This document shows positions 23,116 to 34,749 of a stretch of DNA of 64,000 bases, one piece after another. Position numbers and translations under genes: made by a program. The notes under the pieces were generated by a model, which was not told the origin of the DNA, made no database searches, and was given only the letters and a program-made list of their open reading frames with translations. Source of the DNA: Acanthosepion pharaonis. Taxonomy: Eukaryota > Mollusca > Cephalopoda > Sepiida > Sepiidae. The stretch spans positions 3,143,501-3,207,500 of the forward strand of contig CAHIKZ030005495.1 in the NCBI GenBank assembly GCA_903632075.3, given 5' to 3'. Every line of letters starts with the position of its first letter. Within the stretch, counting starts at the first letter, position 1.

Positions 23116-23925
23116 TTAGAGGGGCGCGTGCGCATCGGGTGATTTAAAATAACACACAACTATGCAAATGTATCAAGGCGTTTACTAGGGAGTAATTCTA
23201 TAGACGACGCTCGTGTTTTAGTAGAAAGAGCTGTAACAGGGAAATAAACAGAATACCCTCTACTCAGTACAAAGAAAGGATTTGAGGTTTAGACTGACGG
23301 TTCAACGCGTGCGCATCGATTCTTGTTATTTGATGAAATGAACATTTCTATCTAACTATGTTAAATGTATCATCATTGGGAATATATTTGAGATGTCAGT
23401 ACAGCGCCAGTGTGAAACCAGCTTCACTAGTCAGTGAACCAGTTATTCAAAAACATATACTATGATATTTACCATATAAACCACGATGAAAATAAAATGA
23501 GAAATATATGGTATAGAATTTCATTTTAGTGCAGGGGTTCCTTGAGACGTGTAATTTATTTTAAGGGTTACGCAAGGGTAAAAAGGTTGAGAAACTCTGG
23601 TCTGTGGGAACCACTAAAGTCTGGGACTGATTGTTCATACCACTAAGATGAATGAATGATGGATGAATGTCGCCTAATAACGGATAGAGTTCGGATATAA
23701 GTTCATCTCTTTATACTCCATGGAATCCTAGAATAAGTACTCTGTCCTGATTTCATTTCTTCCCCAACAAGATTGAAGCAAACGAGAAATCTGACTTCTT
23801 TTCCCATCCACAGCACTTTTGTTAAAACTAAACACAAAACTAAAATTTATCTTCTTGGCCTCAAACTATGAAAATTTTATCGACCTGAACCGTATATTCT
23901 TCTTTTATATGCCGCGTCTCTTCCG
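23115..23925. other. unassigned sequence
   Basis: Two similar phrases (gcgcgtgcgcatcgggtgat near 23125; acgcgtgcgcatcgattctt near 23303) with aactatg.aaatgtatca behind each suggest a diverged local duplication of ~170 bp spacing. No gene seen. Confidence 0.4.
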
Positions 23926-23929
23926 TATG

Positions 23930-24300
23930 TAGGAGATCATGGCCCTTAACATCTTCCTGTACCTTGTAGCTCTTAATAAGTTTTGCCTTTTTATTTCTCC
24001 CAAACCCTGTTCTACAATTCCTTTACTCAAGCCCATCAATTATGTCACCAGCTGCTTTCATTTGTCCCTCCTTTCCCTCTATCTGCCTCGTGAGGATCAA
24101 ATTCTCCAAGCCCTCCTTCATCATTACGTGCCCTCTTCAACTGCCTCTTCCTGATGTCAAGTATAATTTCCCTTTTTATTTCCATTCTCACCAAAACTTC
24201 GTCGTTGCTCACATGTTCGGTCCATGGTATCCGCAGCATCCTTCTGTAGAACCACATCTTTGTTGCTTCAAGTCTCTTCTTCATCTTTGGGGGAGAATGT
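23930..24300 (-). pseudogene. LINE family 1 RT C-terminal relic
   Basis: The minus-strand frame KKRLEATKMWFYRRMLRIPW, TEHVSNDEVLVRMEIKREII, LDIRKRQLK matches the family motif. After a frameshift the rest (GGLGEFDPHEADRGKGG) drifts out of frame. It lacks the upstream RT core. Confidence 0.85.
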
Positions 24301-24369
24301 CCAGTTGTTTAAAATCTATTACTGCCATTAATTTTCAGAATAAAACAAAACTTTATTTTTTCGGGTTTT

Positions 24370-24785
24370 TCCTCGATAAGACGTAAACTACATCCAACAG
24401 CAAGGCCTCTGATCAGGAGGCTTTGAGGAACGTGAAACCACCTCTTAATTGCTGGTGTTCCCAGGTTCACCCTAACCCTGGGTGGTGGCACCTGTTGGGG
24501 TCCTGGCTATGAGCAAATAGTTAACGCCTAAACTGGGGCCAAAATACTATGAAAGTGTACAAATAGTTTTTTTATACCAGTAATACGTTTTTGTAAAATA
24601 AAATTGCCAGCAATATGTTTTTGAAGAAAAAATTATTACCAACAACGCATTTTTTGGAAAAAAAATATTGCAAGCAATACATTTTTGAAGAAAAGTATTA
24701 GAAACAGTACATTTTTGAGAAAAAAAATGATATTACCAGCAATAAAAATCTTGTCGACATTAAATAACCCATTGAGGTTGATATA
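24370..24785. repeat. repeat family H copy with minisatellite tail
   Basis: aaccacctcttaattgctgg, tgttcccaggttcaccctaa and gcaaatagttaacgcctaaa are followed by ~6 tail units and gtcgacattaaataacccat. The closest relative is 59530-60040. Confidence 0.85.
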
Positions 24786-24799
24786 CAAGACAAAACAAA

Positions 24800-25165
24800 C
24801 TACTACAGTAGCCCTCTACCTCGAGTGCCTCTTGGACCTAGTATAGGCTGAACATTAATAAAAGAACAAATTATTCTTGTTGCTTAGTTAGTCTGTGTGT
24901 TTCCCTCTACCAATACCTCATAAATAATGGGCTATTCTGTTTTGATCGCGAGGAAAGACGGAAATTGTGTATCAGACAGTAAAATTGTACTTATGGCGAC
25001 TAGTTAGGGTTTCACAGAGACTTGATGTATTATAGTGACTGTAGGTAAGTAAGAATGTGGTGTTTTTGTGCAAGGAATAGATTGTTTGGGTCAGTGATCA
25101 TCTTCTCACCCGACCTGTTCAACCAATACAGCGAGGCAATTCTGAGATAATTGGAACCCCTACCG
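24800..25165. other. unassigned sequence with a dispersed-repeat start
   Basis: The 24830-24970 segment (gtataggctgaacattaata... gcgaggaaagacggaaattg) resembles 27135-27245, so it is part of an uncharacterised dispersed repeat. No gene. Confidence 0.45.
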
Positions 25166-25169
25166 GAAT

Positions 25170-25975
25170 TTAGCATTGGTGGCCACAGTCATAACAGCAT
25201 AAGATAGGCAGATGACACAGTACTGATAGCAGACACGGAAAAGAAATTACAAATTTTCCTACAGAAGGTAGTGACAGAGAGCGTGAAGAAGGGACTACGC
25301 ATAAACTACAAGAAAAACAGAATGCGTGGTCATCAGTAAAAGGATGAGCCCAAAATGCGATTTGCAGGTCGGGAACACTAGAATCAAGCAGACACGGAAG
25401 TTTAAATATCTGGGAAGCGTTTTGACAGAGGACGGTAAGTGCGACACTGAGATCTGTAGACGTATTGGGATGGCCAAGGACACATTCCAAAAGCTGGACA
25501 GAGTATTGCGAGACAGGAAGATTTCTTTGAATACTGAGCTATTACGCGACATCTGTCCTTTACGGCAGCGAATGTTTGACGGTTTCCTCAAAGATGGATT
25601 CGAGGCGATGGAGATGCCGTTTTACAGAAGGATGCTAAGGATATCATGGACCGAGTGTGTGAGCAACGATGATGCCTTGAAGAGGATGCAAACAAGGAGG
25701 AGGCTTATACTTACCATCATGAATAGGCAGCTGAAGTTTCTGGGACGCATAATGAGTAAGGAGGGCCTGGAGAATCTGATACTCAGGGGCCGAATAGAGG
25801 GAAAGAGAGACAAAGGAAAACAATGCGTGGCATATATCGCGGGCTTAAGCAAGTGGGTGACAGAACGTGGTCTGGGGGAGGAAGCAAAGGGAAGGAACTT
25901 GTTGAGAGTTGCAAGGGATAGAGGGAGGTGGAGAGCCATGATCGCCTACGTCCTGAAAGGACATGGCACTTAAAA
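25170..25975 (+). pseudogene. LINE family 1 reverse transcriptase C-terminal half
   Basis: This is the longest coding relic in the window. Around 25199-25216 the RT active-site YADD reads stop-A-D-D. Then come ECVVISKRMSPKCDL, KFKYLGSVLTEDGKCDTE, GMAKDTFQKLDRVLRDRKIS, FYRRMLRISWTECVSNDD, RQLKFLGRIMSKEGLENLIL, WVTERGLGEEAKGRNLLRVA and RDRGRWRAMIAYVLKGHG, ending at the usual terminus. Relative to the copy at 56.3 kb, the ...CYVTSVILYGSECWTISS... block is partly deleted but the frame is kept. The uninterrupted frame is 215 codons (25326-25973). Not a host gene. Confidence 0.9.
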
Positions 25976-26079
25976 AGAAAAGAAGATTGTTGCTAGCTAA
26001 GTTTAAGATGGATTGATGACCAGCCTTCCCCCATAAACCATTTTGGTTTTGCGCCAGATTTTCTGCTTTAACGAAAATA

Positions 26080-26300
26080 AATATTATTTAACGTCTGCTT
26101 CAATGAAATGGAAAACATTGTCAGTTTTGAATCTTTTCGCTTTATCCACTTACCTTAAATAATGGCCACATTTAAAGACGTTAAAGAATTAAAATTAATC
26201 AGAAAATTCAAATAAACTCCACCGCTTTCCACCCACGCATTAAACCACTTCAATAACTCCATACCTCGTGTCTCTTGGGCATTGTATAGACTTGGAGCTT
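26080..26300. repeat. dispersed repeat fragment (shared with 27290-27500 and 28720)
   Basis: aacgtctgcttcaatgaaat, cattgtcagttttgaatctt and ttaaataatg recur at 27300 and, more diverged, at 28725. The family is unidentified. Confidence 0.6.
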
Positions 26301-26575
26301 TCCTTCCAGGTTCTGTCGGAGGGATTGGCAGAGGAGGAGAAGAGGTTTCTTTTCCCGTCTGAGTAGATGTTGTGGTTGTAGTATCTGTTCCGTGCTGGAG
26401 GCCTTATCTACTCTCTTGTGTTCCCCGCACCATTGCGTAACATCTGTTCTGTAGGTGTGGTATGACCGGCTATGACTAGCTTAGTCAAACTGACCAGCTT
26501 AGACAAGCTATAACCAGCTTAGACCAGCGGCCCGAGTGTTTCCACTCGGGTACCCACGTTAACCAGACCCGAAAT
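26300..26575. repeat. repeat family G copy 1
   Basis: ttggcagaggaggagaagag, acatctgttctgtaggtgtg, then an array of agcttagacaagct / gaccagctta words and gcggcccgagtgtttccact. Repeated at 26800-27130. Confidence 0.75.
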
Positions 26576-26589
26576 TCGTGCCAATCCTG

Positions 26590-26780
26590 ATGAGCTATCA
26601 TATTGTCAAAGACTATCTTTGAACACCTACAAGGTCTAAAGCTCGCTCTAGATCTCAAATGGAACGGGTATATTGGTGCCATCGCTAAAGATACTGGAAG
26701 AAGGCCGGTTCCTTGTATCGCTGCTAACTTCTACGGCCATTTTTCATCAGATCAGGCGAAAATGAGAATATTGCTGCCAT
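26590..26780 (+). pseudogene. LINE family 2 RT fragment
   Basis: Plus strand: LQGLKLALDLKWNGYIGAIA followed by KDTGR. It is the homologue of GLKFTPELKWNSYIRSIAKD in the 22.5 kb relic. Very short, between two family G copies. Confidence 0.75.
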
Positions 26781-26799
26781 CTCGGCATTGTCCAGCCGC

Positions 26800-27130
26800 G
26801 GGGCATTTCTTCCGGAGGAATTGGCAGAGGAAGAGACGGGGGATTTCCCCGTCTGCATGGTTACTGCTGACGTTGTATCTGTTCCGTTCCGGCCTTCTCT
26901 CCTCCCTTGCGTTCCCTCACCGTTGCATGACATCTGTTACGTAGCGGTGGTATGACAGGCTATGACTAGTTTAGACAAGCTTTGACCAGCTAAGACCAGT
27001 AGACAAGCTTTGACCAGCTTAGACAAGATAAGACCAGCTTAGACCAACGGTCCGAGTGAAAACACTCCTGTCCACACGTTAAAAACCTACCTTGTGCCAC
27101 AACCTAACTCAGTAGGGGGGTCAAGTAAGT
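26800..27130. repeat. repeat family G copy 2
   Basis: ggaattggcagaggaagaga, gacatctgttacgtagcggt, several cagcttagacaag/ttgaccagct words, gtccgagtgaaaacactcct, then a ccttgtgccacaacct tail shared with other families. Confidence 0.75.
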
Positions 27131-27499
27131 CCCGGGCCTTGTATAGGCTGAACGCTATTAAAAATAACTATGCTTGTTCCTTAGTTAGCCTGTACCTCAT
27201 TAATAATGATCTATTCTGCTCTGATGGCAAGAAAAGACGGAAGCGGGATATCAGAGACAGAATTTGATTCAGAGAAAGCAAGAAGCGATGTATTTAACGT
27301 CTGCTTCAATGAAATGAAAAATATTGTCAGTTTTGAATCTTCTGCTTTTTATCCTCTTAGTTTAAATAATGACCATAATTATTATTGTTATTATAATATT
27401 TTGTTAAAGTCGTTAAGCTCAAATATTTGTCTATTCAATAGAAATAATTTCCATAGATATTTTGTAACTGCAAAACATGTAACGAGATAATTCAGTTAT

Positions 27500-29590
27500 T
27501 AACTTAAGAATTAAAATTCATCAGAAAATTAAAATAAGAAAAACCGTAAGATTATCACGGGTATTTCTCGAAAAAGAAATCGTTCATTTTTCTTTTAGTT
27601 TTTGCCCTGGTTTTAAATAGATTGGTTGGCGAATATTTGCAGTTAACAGTGAAGATTTCTCTATTGAAACACGGCCTTGTAGTTTTCTCTTTAATAATAA
27701 CCACAGATGGACAGGCGCGAAAGAGAGAGAGAGAGAGAGAGTGTGTGTAAGAAATAAAGCATTCTTCTTTCAACACAATGATCACCTACCATTGCTATGA
27801 GATGTGCCGATAGTATAAAGACAGGGCCAAAAGTGATGGTGAATCCTTCCGGCGTGGCCCGGTATATTCTCTGTCGCTTTTTTTTTTTTTTTTGTGCCGG
27901 AAATGGCGTCAGTTGTGATGCGTCTGTCTTCGGTCAGATGACTTGAAGTGACGTGACCTGACCGAATATATTACATTCTGCCATGCGCTTGGCCATAAAG
28001 AGTCACACAATTACTGAGAGAGCATCTATCATCAGAAATAATTTTTCTTTTCATCATTTTCATTTTTCTTTTCCATTTTAGATTTTTATTTCTGCTTGAA
28101 TTGTTTATTTTTCCTATAAATATTTTCTTTCTGGTTGAATCTTATAAATATTTCTTTTTTTCTGATGAATAGTTGATTTGCTTATGAATTTATTTCATTC
28201 TGTTGTTGGCATACAAAAAATATTCTTCTGTGTTTATGATTATGTTTCAAGGAATGTGGCAGAGAATTTATGGCCAAAAGAACTTACGGTTTTCTCTAAA
28301 GCTCTACAGATAATTGTAATCTTCGATGAATAACGATATTAGAATCTTTAACCTTTTCTATGAATAACTTTTTGTATTTGATCGATTAAAGCCCACAATT
28401 CACAAGTAGGAATCAAATTGATGTAACAAATGACAGTCAAGGAAAGACTTCCTCTTTGTTAATGATGGTTCAGATATACCAAATATAATGTCGTTATAGT
28501 TAGTTTAGCCTTATTTCTACAGAGTCCAAGTACACACTGCCCGGCCCAGGGATTGAACTCATAAGATAGGAAAACGTTTATAAATATGACATGTTTCGCT
28601 TTTATCATATATCTTGAACCTTAATAAGTCTATTATTGAAACAATAATGGAGCACTTTCTGTTTGGTTTCATTGAGAAAAAGAAAGAAAGCAAAGAAAGA
28701 GCTGGTGATATACGTATCATCGTCTGTTACAGTGAAACGGAAAAAAATTGTCAATTTTGAATCTTTTCATTTTTACCCTCCTTATTTAAAAAAAAACATA
28801 TTTATGATTGCTATAATAATTTTACTTCATAGCAATAAATTGGAAAATTTTCCTTGAAATTCTTTGAAGACGAGAAAATCTTACTTTAAATTGTATTAAT
28901 CTTAACACAATATAAAACTTATTTTAAGACATTCCAATTTAATTGGCAGAGACAAAACATCATTGTAATTTTTTCGAATTTTTTTCTGATAATTTGAATT
29001 TATAACATATAAAATATAGCTTAGTCACTGTTTCATTTATTTCTTAAGAGTGATCAATAATTGCAAAAGCTTTCCGAAATATCTGTTTTAACAATAAATT
29101 ATCCGTTGGAATTACAAGTTTTTATTCTTTTTAACAAAACATCATTGTTAACAGCTAAATGTTCAAGGTGGAGAACAAGTGGAGCTGTCTGACGATTATA
29201 CCGGCCAGGGTAGTTGTTAATCAGTACAGGCACCACGTGACTGGAGATTATCCTTCTAGAACAGTACATCACTTTTCAGTTGCAATAATACGGATTAAAA
29301 CAATTTCTCGACGTACATGACGTAGTTCAATTTCCCTTTTACAAAATGGCCGTCTTTTAACGGATGTACATTGTGTCATAATGACAAATTGATGTAACTA
29401 ATGACTGTCTAGGAAAGACGTACAGTTAATCTTCCTCTTAGTCTATAATGGACCAGATATACCAAATATAATGTTGTTATAGATATTTACTAAGTTTAGC
29501 TTAGTATGACATAAGGTTACAATAAGGAGCACTTGTGGGAAAATGACTCAGGAATAAGTAAATTTATCCACTAAAGAAACAACCTGTCTA
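27500..29590. other. unassigned AT-rich sequence
   Basis: No gene is supported. The region includes a (GA)n(GT)n run at 27723-27748, a poly-T at 27879-27894, and two similar phrases ~1 kb apart (gatgtaacaaatgacagtca near 28421; gatgtaactaatgactgtct near 29391, each followed by ggaaagac and cagatataccaaatataatg), indicating a diverged direct repeat. Confidence 0.45.
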
Positions 29591-29613
29591 ATAGGCCATA
29601 ATAATAGATGATT

Positions 29614-29629
29614 TATATATATATATACG

Positions 29630-29703
<74 letters not shown>

Positions 29704-29761
29704 ATAGAGAGAGAAAGAGACAAAGGAGAGAGACAGAGAGAAATAGATAGATATATAGTTT

Positions 29762-29820
<59 letters not shown>

Positions 29821-29920
29821 CAAGTATATAATTGGTGTATACGGAATAAATTCCAATAACCAACAATTTATGTTATAAATTTTTTTTAAAAAAATTATTA
29901 TATATATATATATATAAAAA

Positions 29921-29957
<37 letters not shown>

Positions 29958-29960
29958 TTT
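29614..29960. repeat. (TA)n cluster with GA-rich interruption and a 4-5 kb repeat-family fragment
   Basis: (TA)n at 29614-29692, 29765-29818 and 29900-29955. In between, 29705-29760 is GA-rich and 29819-29880 (aagtatataattggtgtata, cggaataaattccaataacc) matches 5163-5215. Confidence 0.85.
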
Positions 29961-29984
29961 TTACCGGAATCGTAGACCCCATAT

Positions 29985-30530
29985 ACGTTCCATATCAATC
30001 AATTGGACGTCTTCCACAAACGTTGTCTGCGTGATCTGTAGCTATGTCTTTGACGATATGATGTCCAATGCTGATCTTCTCAAAAAATGCAACATTGGTG
30101 AAACTGAGTCTTTCCTGATGCAGTCACAACTTTGCTGGGCTCACCATGTTGCAATGATGAGTGACAACAGAATACCTAAGGTCCTCATGTATAGCCAGCT
30201 TTACAGTGGACAAAGATCTGTTGGACGACCGTGGCTCTTGTATAAAGACAAGTTAAATAGTAACCTCTCAGCTGTCAATGTACCTCATACTAACTTCGAG
30301 CGAGTTGCACTGCATAGAAATAACTGGAGAAATGTGTGTTAGTGTGGTATCAGAAATTTCGAAATCAGTCGTATTGGCCGGCTCAGCGACGAAAGACAAC
30401 GGCGATATGCGTCAGCAAATATTCCCATGGTTATGTCACGAGATCCTCGCTGTTGCATAATATCTGGACGTGTATGCAGGTCACTAGAGGGACTGAAATG
30501 TCACGTAATACGCAAACATAAAAAAATGAA
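29985..30530 (+). pseudogene. non-LTR retrotransposon C-terminus with zinc finger (LINE family 3)
   Basis: Plus strand: MMSNADLLKKCNIGETESFL, MQSQLCWAHHVAMMSDNRIP, GQRSVGRPWLLYKDKLNSNL, SNLSAVNVPHTNFERVALHR, NNWRNVC. A frame change is followed by EISKFRNQSYWPAQRRK-type residues. In the last frame a C2H2-like end appears (GRVCRSLEGLKCHVIRKHKK, first Cys pair partly lost). This matches, from memory, a LINE-encoded tail of the form ...RWAGHVxRMxDxRIPK...; at least two frameshifts. Confidence 0.8.
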
Positions 30531-30583
30531 TGAAGTTGTCGGATCCTCATGCGTCCAAATCGACGGGAGAGTCCATCATGTAC

Positions 30584-30608
30584 TATATATATATATATAT
30601 ATATATAT
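30584..30608. repeat. (TA)n microsatellite
   Basis: Short perfect TA run. Confidence 0.9.
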
Positions 30609-30837
30609 TGCTTCAAACGTTACCTTTAGAGAATATTCGTATTTTAGTAGACGCTCCGTTTATTTTAAACTGTATTTATTTCGTCTACCAGTTTGCGTAT
30701 TCGAGAAAACTTAAGTCCATTAATTGGAATTGGGTTATTTTGGCGTGAATTTTTCATCTTTGTCGCATCATATCCACTTTTTCTTCTCTCTCTCTCTCGA
30801 TGTATATATATATATTTATTAAAGACATTTTTTTATG

Positions 30838-31036
30838 TTTAACGTTGTTATTTTATAGATACAAGTATTTAAGCAAATGCTCTGTTTATGATAAACAGTA
30901 TTAAATAACATTTACCGGCCTGAATGTCCGAGAAATTTTCATAGAAAATATTCGTTCTTTGACAGGATTCGAACCTGCATCCTATACGGAACCGTCATAT
31001 ACGCTGACGTGCCTTACCTCTAGGCTACAAAGAAGC
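30838..31036 (-). repeat. SINE family E copy (type-II tRNA-like head)
   Basis: On the minus strand a head resembling a long-variable-arm tRNA (taaggcacgtcagcgtatat... gcaggttcgaatcctgtc) is followed by ttctatgaaaatttctcgga, cattcaggccggtaaatg and aataaacagagc-type tail. Copies occur at 36838, 37197, 37680, 46910 and 47245. Confidence 0.85.
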
Positions 31037-31139
31037 GTTCGGTAGACAAGGTCGAATTTACTGTTTATAAACTTCAATCTTCCATGAATCTCGTACATTC
31101 ATAACTGCTCTGGCGTAAGTTCGACCTTGTCTACCGAAC
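31037..31139. repeat. inverted repeat, 25-bp arms
   Basis: gttcggtagacaaggtcgaa (31037 on, 25 bp) returns as the reverse complement at 31115-31139 with one mismatch. The right arm ends exactly where repeat K copy 2 begins. Confidence 0.85.
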
Positions 31140-31144
31140 ACTTA

Positions 31145-31452
31145 ACGACATTTATAAATTTAGCCTATATTCAAATTTGGCCCTTTTGTCCCTCCATAAC
31201 GATTGCCTCTGTTTCCTAAAGCGAATAATTGCATTTCGCATACAAATCACAAAAGGTACAATATTTACGATTTAGGATAATAAAAAAAAAACAAACAGGC
31301 AAAATTCACTTTTCGGACCAGTAAAGCAAGAAATTTACTTTATTTAATCTTTCATCAGTAATTGACATGAAATTAAGTCTTTACGGCTAAAAATTATCCG
31401 ATTTTCTTTGATAACTCGTCGTCATTATTAACCAGGATTTGTTTCATCTTTG

Positions 31453-31489
<37 letters not shown>

Positions 31490-31579
31490 TAATTAATTAA
31501 TTAATTAATAATATATTATTATAAATTATTATTTTTATTATAATTAACTGTCAACCCGTATTTGTTTCATCTTTATTTG

Positions 31580-31617
<38 letters not shown>

Positions 31618-31723
31618 CATTAATTATTATTATTAAGTATTATTATTAATTATTAATATATTAATATTAATTATTATTTTTATTATAATTGATTGTCAAC
31701 CGGTATTTGGTTCTTCTAATAAT

Positions 31724-31766
<43 letters not shown>

Positions 31767-32165
31767 TGTTAGCCAGTATTAGTTTCATCTTTATTTGTTT
31801 AATATCAATTATTATTATAATTAATATAGTAAATGATATTATAGTTAAACGGTCACGTGTTTCAAGGTTTGTCTCCCCCTTTGGAAAAACTCCTTGACAT
31901 ATAAAGGTCTTCTGTTTATCTCACTCTCAGTTATTAAATTTAAAATTAAATTGAGATAATAATGTTATCTCATTTATCAGTTTAAAAATAAGTGAGTGAG
32001 ATAATTTAATTATTAATATAATCATAATTTTATTATTATCTCAGTTATTAAATTAAAAATGTAATAACTTAATGTAATATTAATAAAATAAAATTATTTA
32101 TCATTATCTTAGCTATTAAATAATGAAATACCATTATAGAGGTAACTCAATAATGTAAGAAATTT
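31145..32165. repeat. repeat K, copy 2
   Basis: Collinear with 10259-11130. It includes longer ATT and AATT tracts, so it is about 150 bp longer. It ends aactcaataatgtaagaaat in both copies. Confidence 0.85.
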
Positions 32166-34290
32166 TTATAGTATTTTAAATTATTATAAGAAACAAAAAA
32201 AATGTTCTTACTTCGAAGTCGTAAAATTATGTCAATTCTGGTGCACCATACTAAACATGTCAACACATTCAGCCATCAAATTAACGATGGAGACGCGAAA
32301 ATAGCAAGACCCCGAGATCAAGAAATGTCTGTTTAGAAAATGTTATGCTATAAGTAAGTGATTTTTGTTTCAGAACAGAATAACCTAGCTTTAAATTTAT
32401 TAATTTTACGAAAGTAACGTTTCAGAAATGTATATCTTATTTTAGCGGGATTTTCAAAAAGGAAAAAATAAGTTTTGTCTAAATTTATCTGAAAAAGTTA
32501 AAAATGGCCATTTCGATTGGTTTTTCGGAAAAATCGACTAAAAATCATTCAACTTTCTATTTGAAATATTCCAAAGCATTTTTTCTGGAATTAGAAAATT
32601 TCATCCTTTAGCTTTCGACTGAAGCTGAGGGAAAGCTTCAAAAAGGATTTTTCTTTTATGAAAAATACATTAAAACCTTAGGTATACCGCATATTTGGAA
32701 GTATGTATGCTACTCTGTTGGTTGAAGGAAACTAATGAGGCAACTTTATTACAAGTCAGAAGATACTGTCTACAAGAATAATAAACAGATGAATATAATT
32801 TATTAACGTACATTTTATGACCCGACGACTGTAATAAAATACTTTTCACACATTCCAGGTTGTCTGCATCGATGTCTCAGTTCAATTCGATTCACGCCTC
32901 TGTCTATAGATCTATGTTTTTCGTGCAGCTGACTATATTTTTTTCTGTAGGTGTCAGCTCTGGAGAACGTTTATTCGCCTAACAATAGAATTGCTTTCCA
33001 AAACATAACCACCTATAATCCCAAGAGGCCAATCAAAACAAGAATTTTATTACCATCGTTCATTAGAATCGCCATTCATTTCTATCATCTTCAGAAAGAT
33101 ATTTCCTATTTCCTTGATAAATAATTGCTACCCTAATTACATCAAGGACGAGAGCTCATTAGAACTACAGCTATTAAAATATTTATAGAAAAACTTTTTG
33201 AGTCTTTTCTATAAATATTTTCACTCTTAGTTGAGAACTTTCGACGAAATAAACTTTGGAATCCAAAGAAAGTTCTGCAATGTTATCGGCTCTGACTTGG
33301 CATATGAATCTCGGAAAATTCGGTAACTATGAAATAAAAGCCGATTGAAAATTGATTTTAGGGTCGTTTTGGAGTGGGGATTAGGGGCTACTCTCCTCCC
33401 TTATATTTGTAATCAATCGTGGGGTCCAAATAAAACCCTGCTGCAACAATACCAGGGCCGTACTTTCAGAAGAGGGGCTTAGAGGGCTTCCCCAATATAC
33501 TTTTTTTAAAGTTTTAAACCAGCATGTTAGTGTCTACACCTTTCTGACCAGAGCTCAATTAGATCTCATTTAAATATCCATGGAAACCTAGCGGACACTA
33601 TTCGTAACATGCTTGAAGTCTGAATTTTATAATCTGATATAAAATCAGATTATGAAATTCAGACTATGTTTTTGCCTGAAAAGTCTGTAGACTTCAACCC
33701 TAGAGGGAAAATATTCCAAGTTGATTTCTAGAATTTTCAGGAACAGTGATTATCTCTGTGAAAATAGAATAAGGTGGAACAGTCCTTATAGTTGAGAAAG
33801 CTTTCTGATTGGATGATTGTGAGAATCCAATAAAATTGATAGACGTTAATGGGGAAGGAATTGATGATTAAATTTTCGTTTTCAATCGACGTTATTAATT
33901 TATTTTCATTTAACGTTTAAAAGCAATAAATTATTCTGTTTTTGTTTTTTTTTTTTTTTTTTTTTTTTTTTTTCCTAAATCGTTTGAACTCAAAAATTGA
34001 CAGGCGCCCCATTTCATTTTGATCTATTCCAAGCTATTTATACGTAGGTTTTTATATTTTATATCAAACAACCCTGCCTCTTCCTTTCCATTCCTGTTCA
34101 CACGCACACTCACATACACACACACACAAACGTACATATATACACACACACCACACATATTTGCATATGTATTTGAATGGATTTTTATGCGAAATTATTC
34201 CTTGTTACTATGTACAAGGGTGCAAAAGTAGGTATACAGTAATGAAAAACAAAACTTGCGCACAAAACGTATTATAATGATAAAAAAAAA
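32165..34290. other. unassigned sequence
   Basis: No gene recognised. It contains the palindrome at 33617-33665, a ~32-nt poly-T near 33943-33973 and a CA-rich stretch at 34100-34160. Confidence 0.45.
33617..33665. repeat. palindrome, 22-bp arms, 5-nt loop
   Basis: agtctgaattttataatctg (arm 33617-33638) pairs with 33644-33665 with a single G:T mismatch. No flanking transposon termini seen. Confidence 0.9.
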
Positions 34291-34294
34291 AAGA

Positions 34295-34566
34295 GGCACG
34301 ATGGCGGCTCGGATTGAGGGATCGAAGAGCCGAGTTCGAATTCTAGTCGAATCCATTACATTCATTTATATGCTATTACCCTTGGGAAAGGTATGAATCC
34401 TCTTTTCTCCCCCTAGCTATAGGTAAATAGCAGGACAGACCGGGTTCTATAGCCTTGGATGGCAACTGGTCTACCGCAGAAAGAAATGGCAACCTACTGC
34501 GGGAAAATGATCAGAAGATACATGATCTCCTAAGCGGGTATCACAGATGGCACATAACTGACTGAC
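34295..34566 (+). repeat. SINE family B copy, near full length
   Basis: tRNA-like head (ggcacgatggcggctcggat... gagttcgaattctagtc), then ttgggaaaggtatgaatcct, gctataggtaaatagcagga, gcctcgtc-equivalent region disrupted, and cctaagcgggtatcacagat ggcacataactgac. It is interrupted on its 3' side by a LINE fragment. Confidence 0.85.
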
Positions 34567-34745
34567 AGGTATCCGACAATTTTGCCTGTATCATTAGCTA
34601 TGGATTGTATGTAAGAGTTCCACTTGAGGTCAGGTGTGAGTTTTAGGCCCACTAGTCTCTCAAAGCATGGTGCCTCCTTGAGGAGGCATTCGTTCATCGT
34701 AACTGGTGCTAGTTCGGGGTCCGATCGGCGGTGACACAATGTAAC
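34566..34745 (-). pseudogene. LINE family 2 RT fragment
   Basis: Minus strand: LVGLKLTPDLKWNSYIQSIA followed by NDTGKIVGYL, the same motif as at 22.5 and 26.6 kb. About 180 bp, sandwiched between two SINE B copies. Confidence 0.8.
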
Positions 34746-34749
34746 TAGA

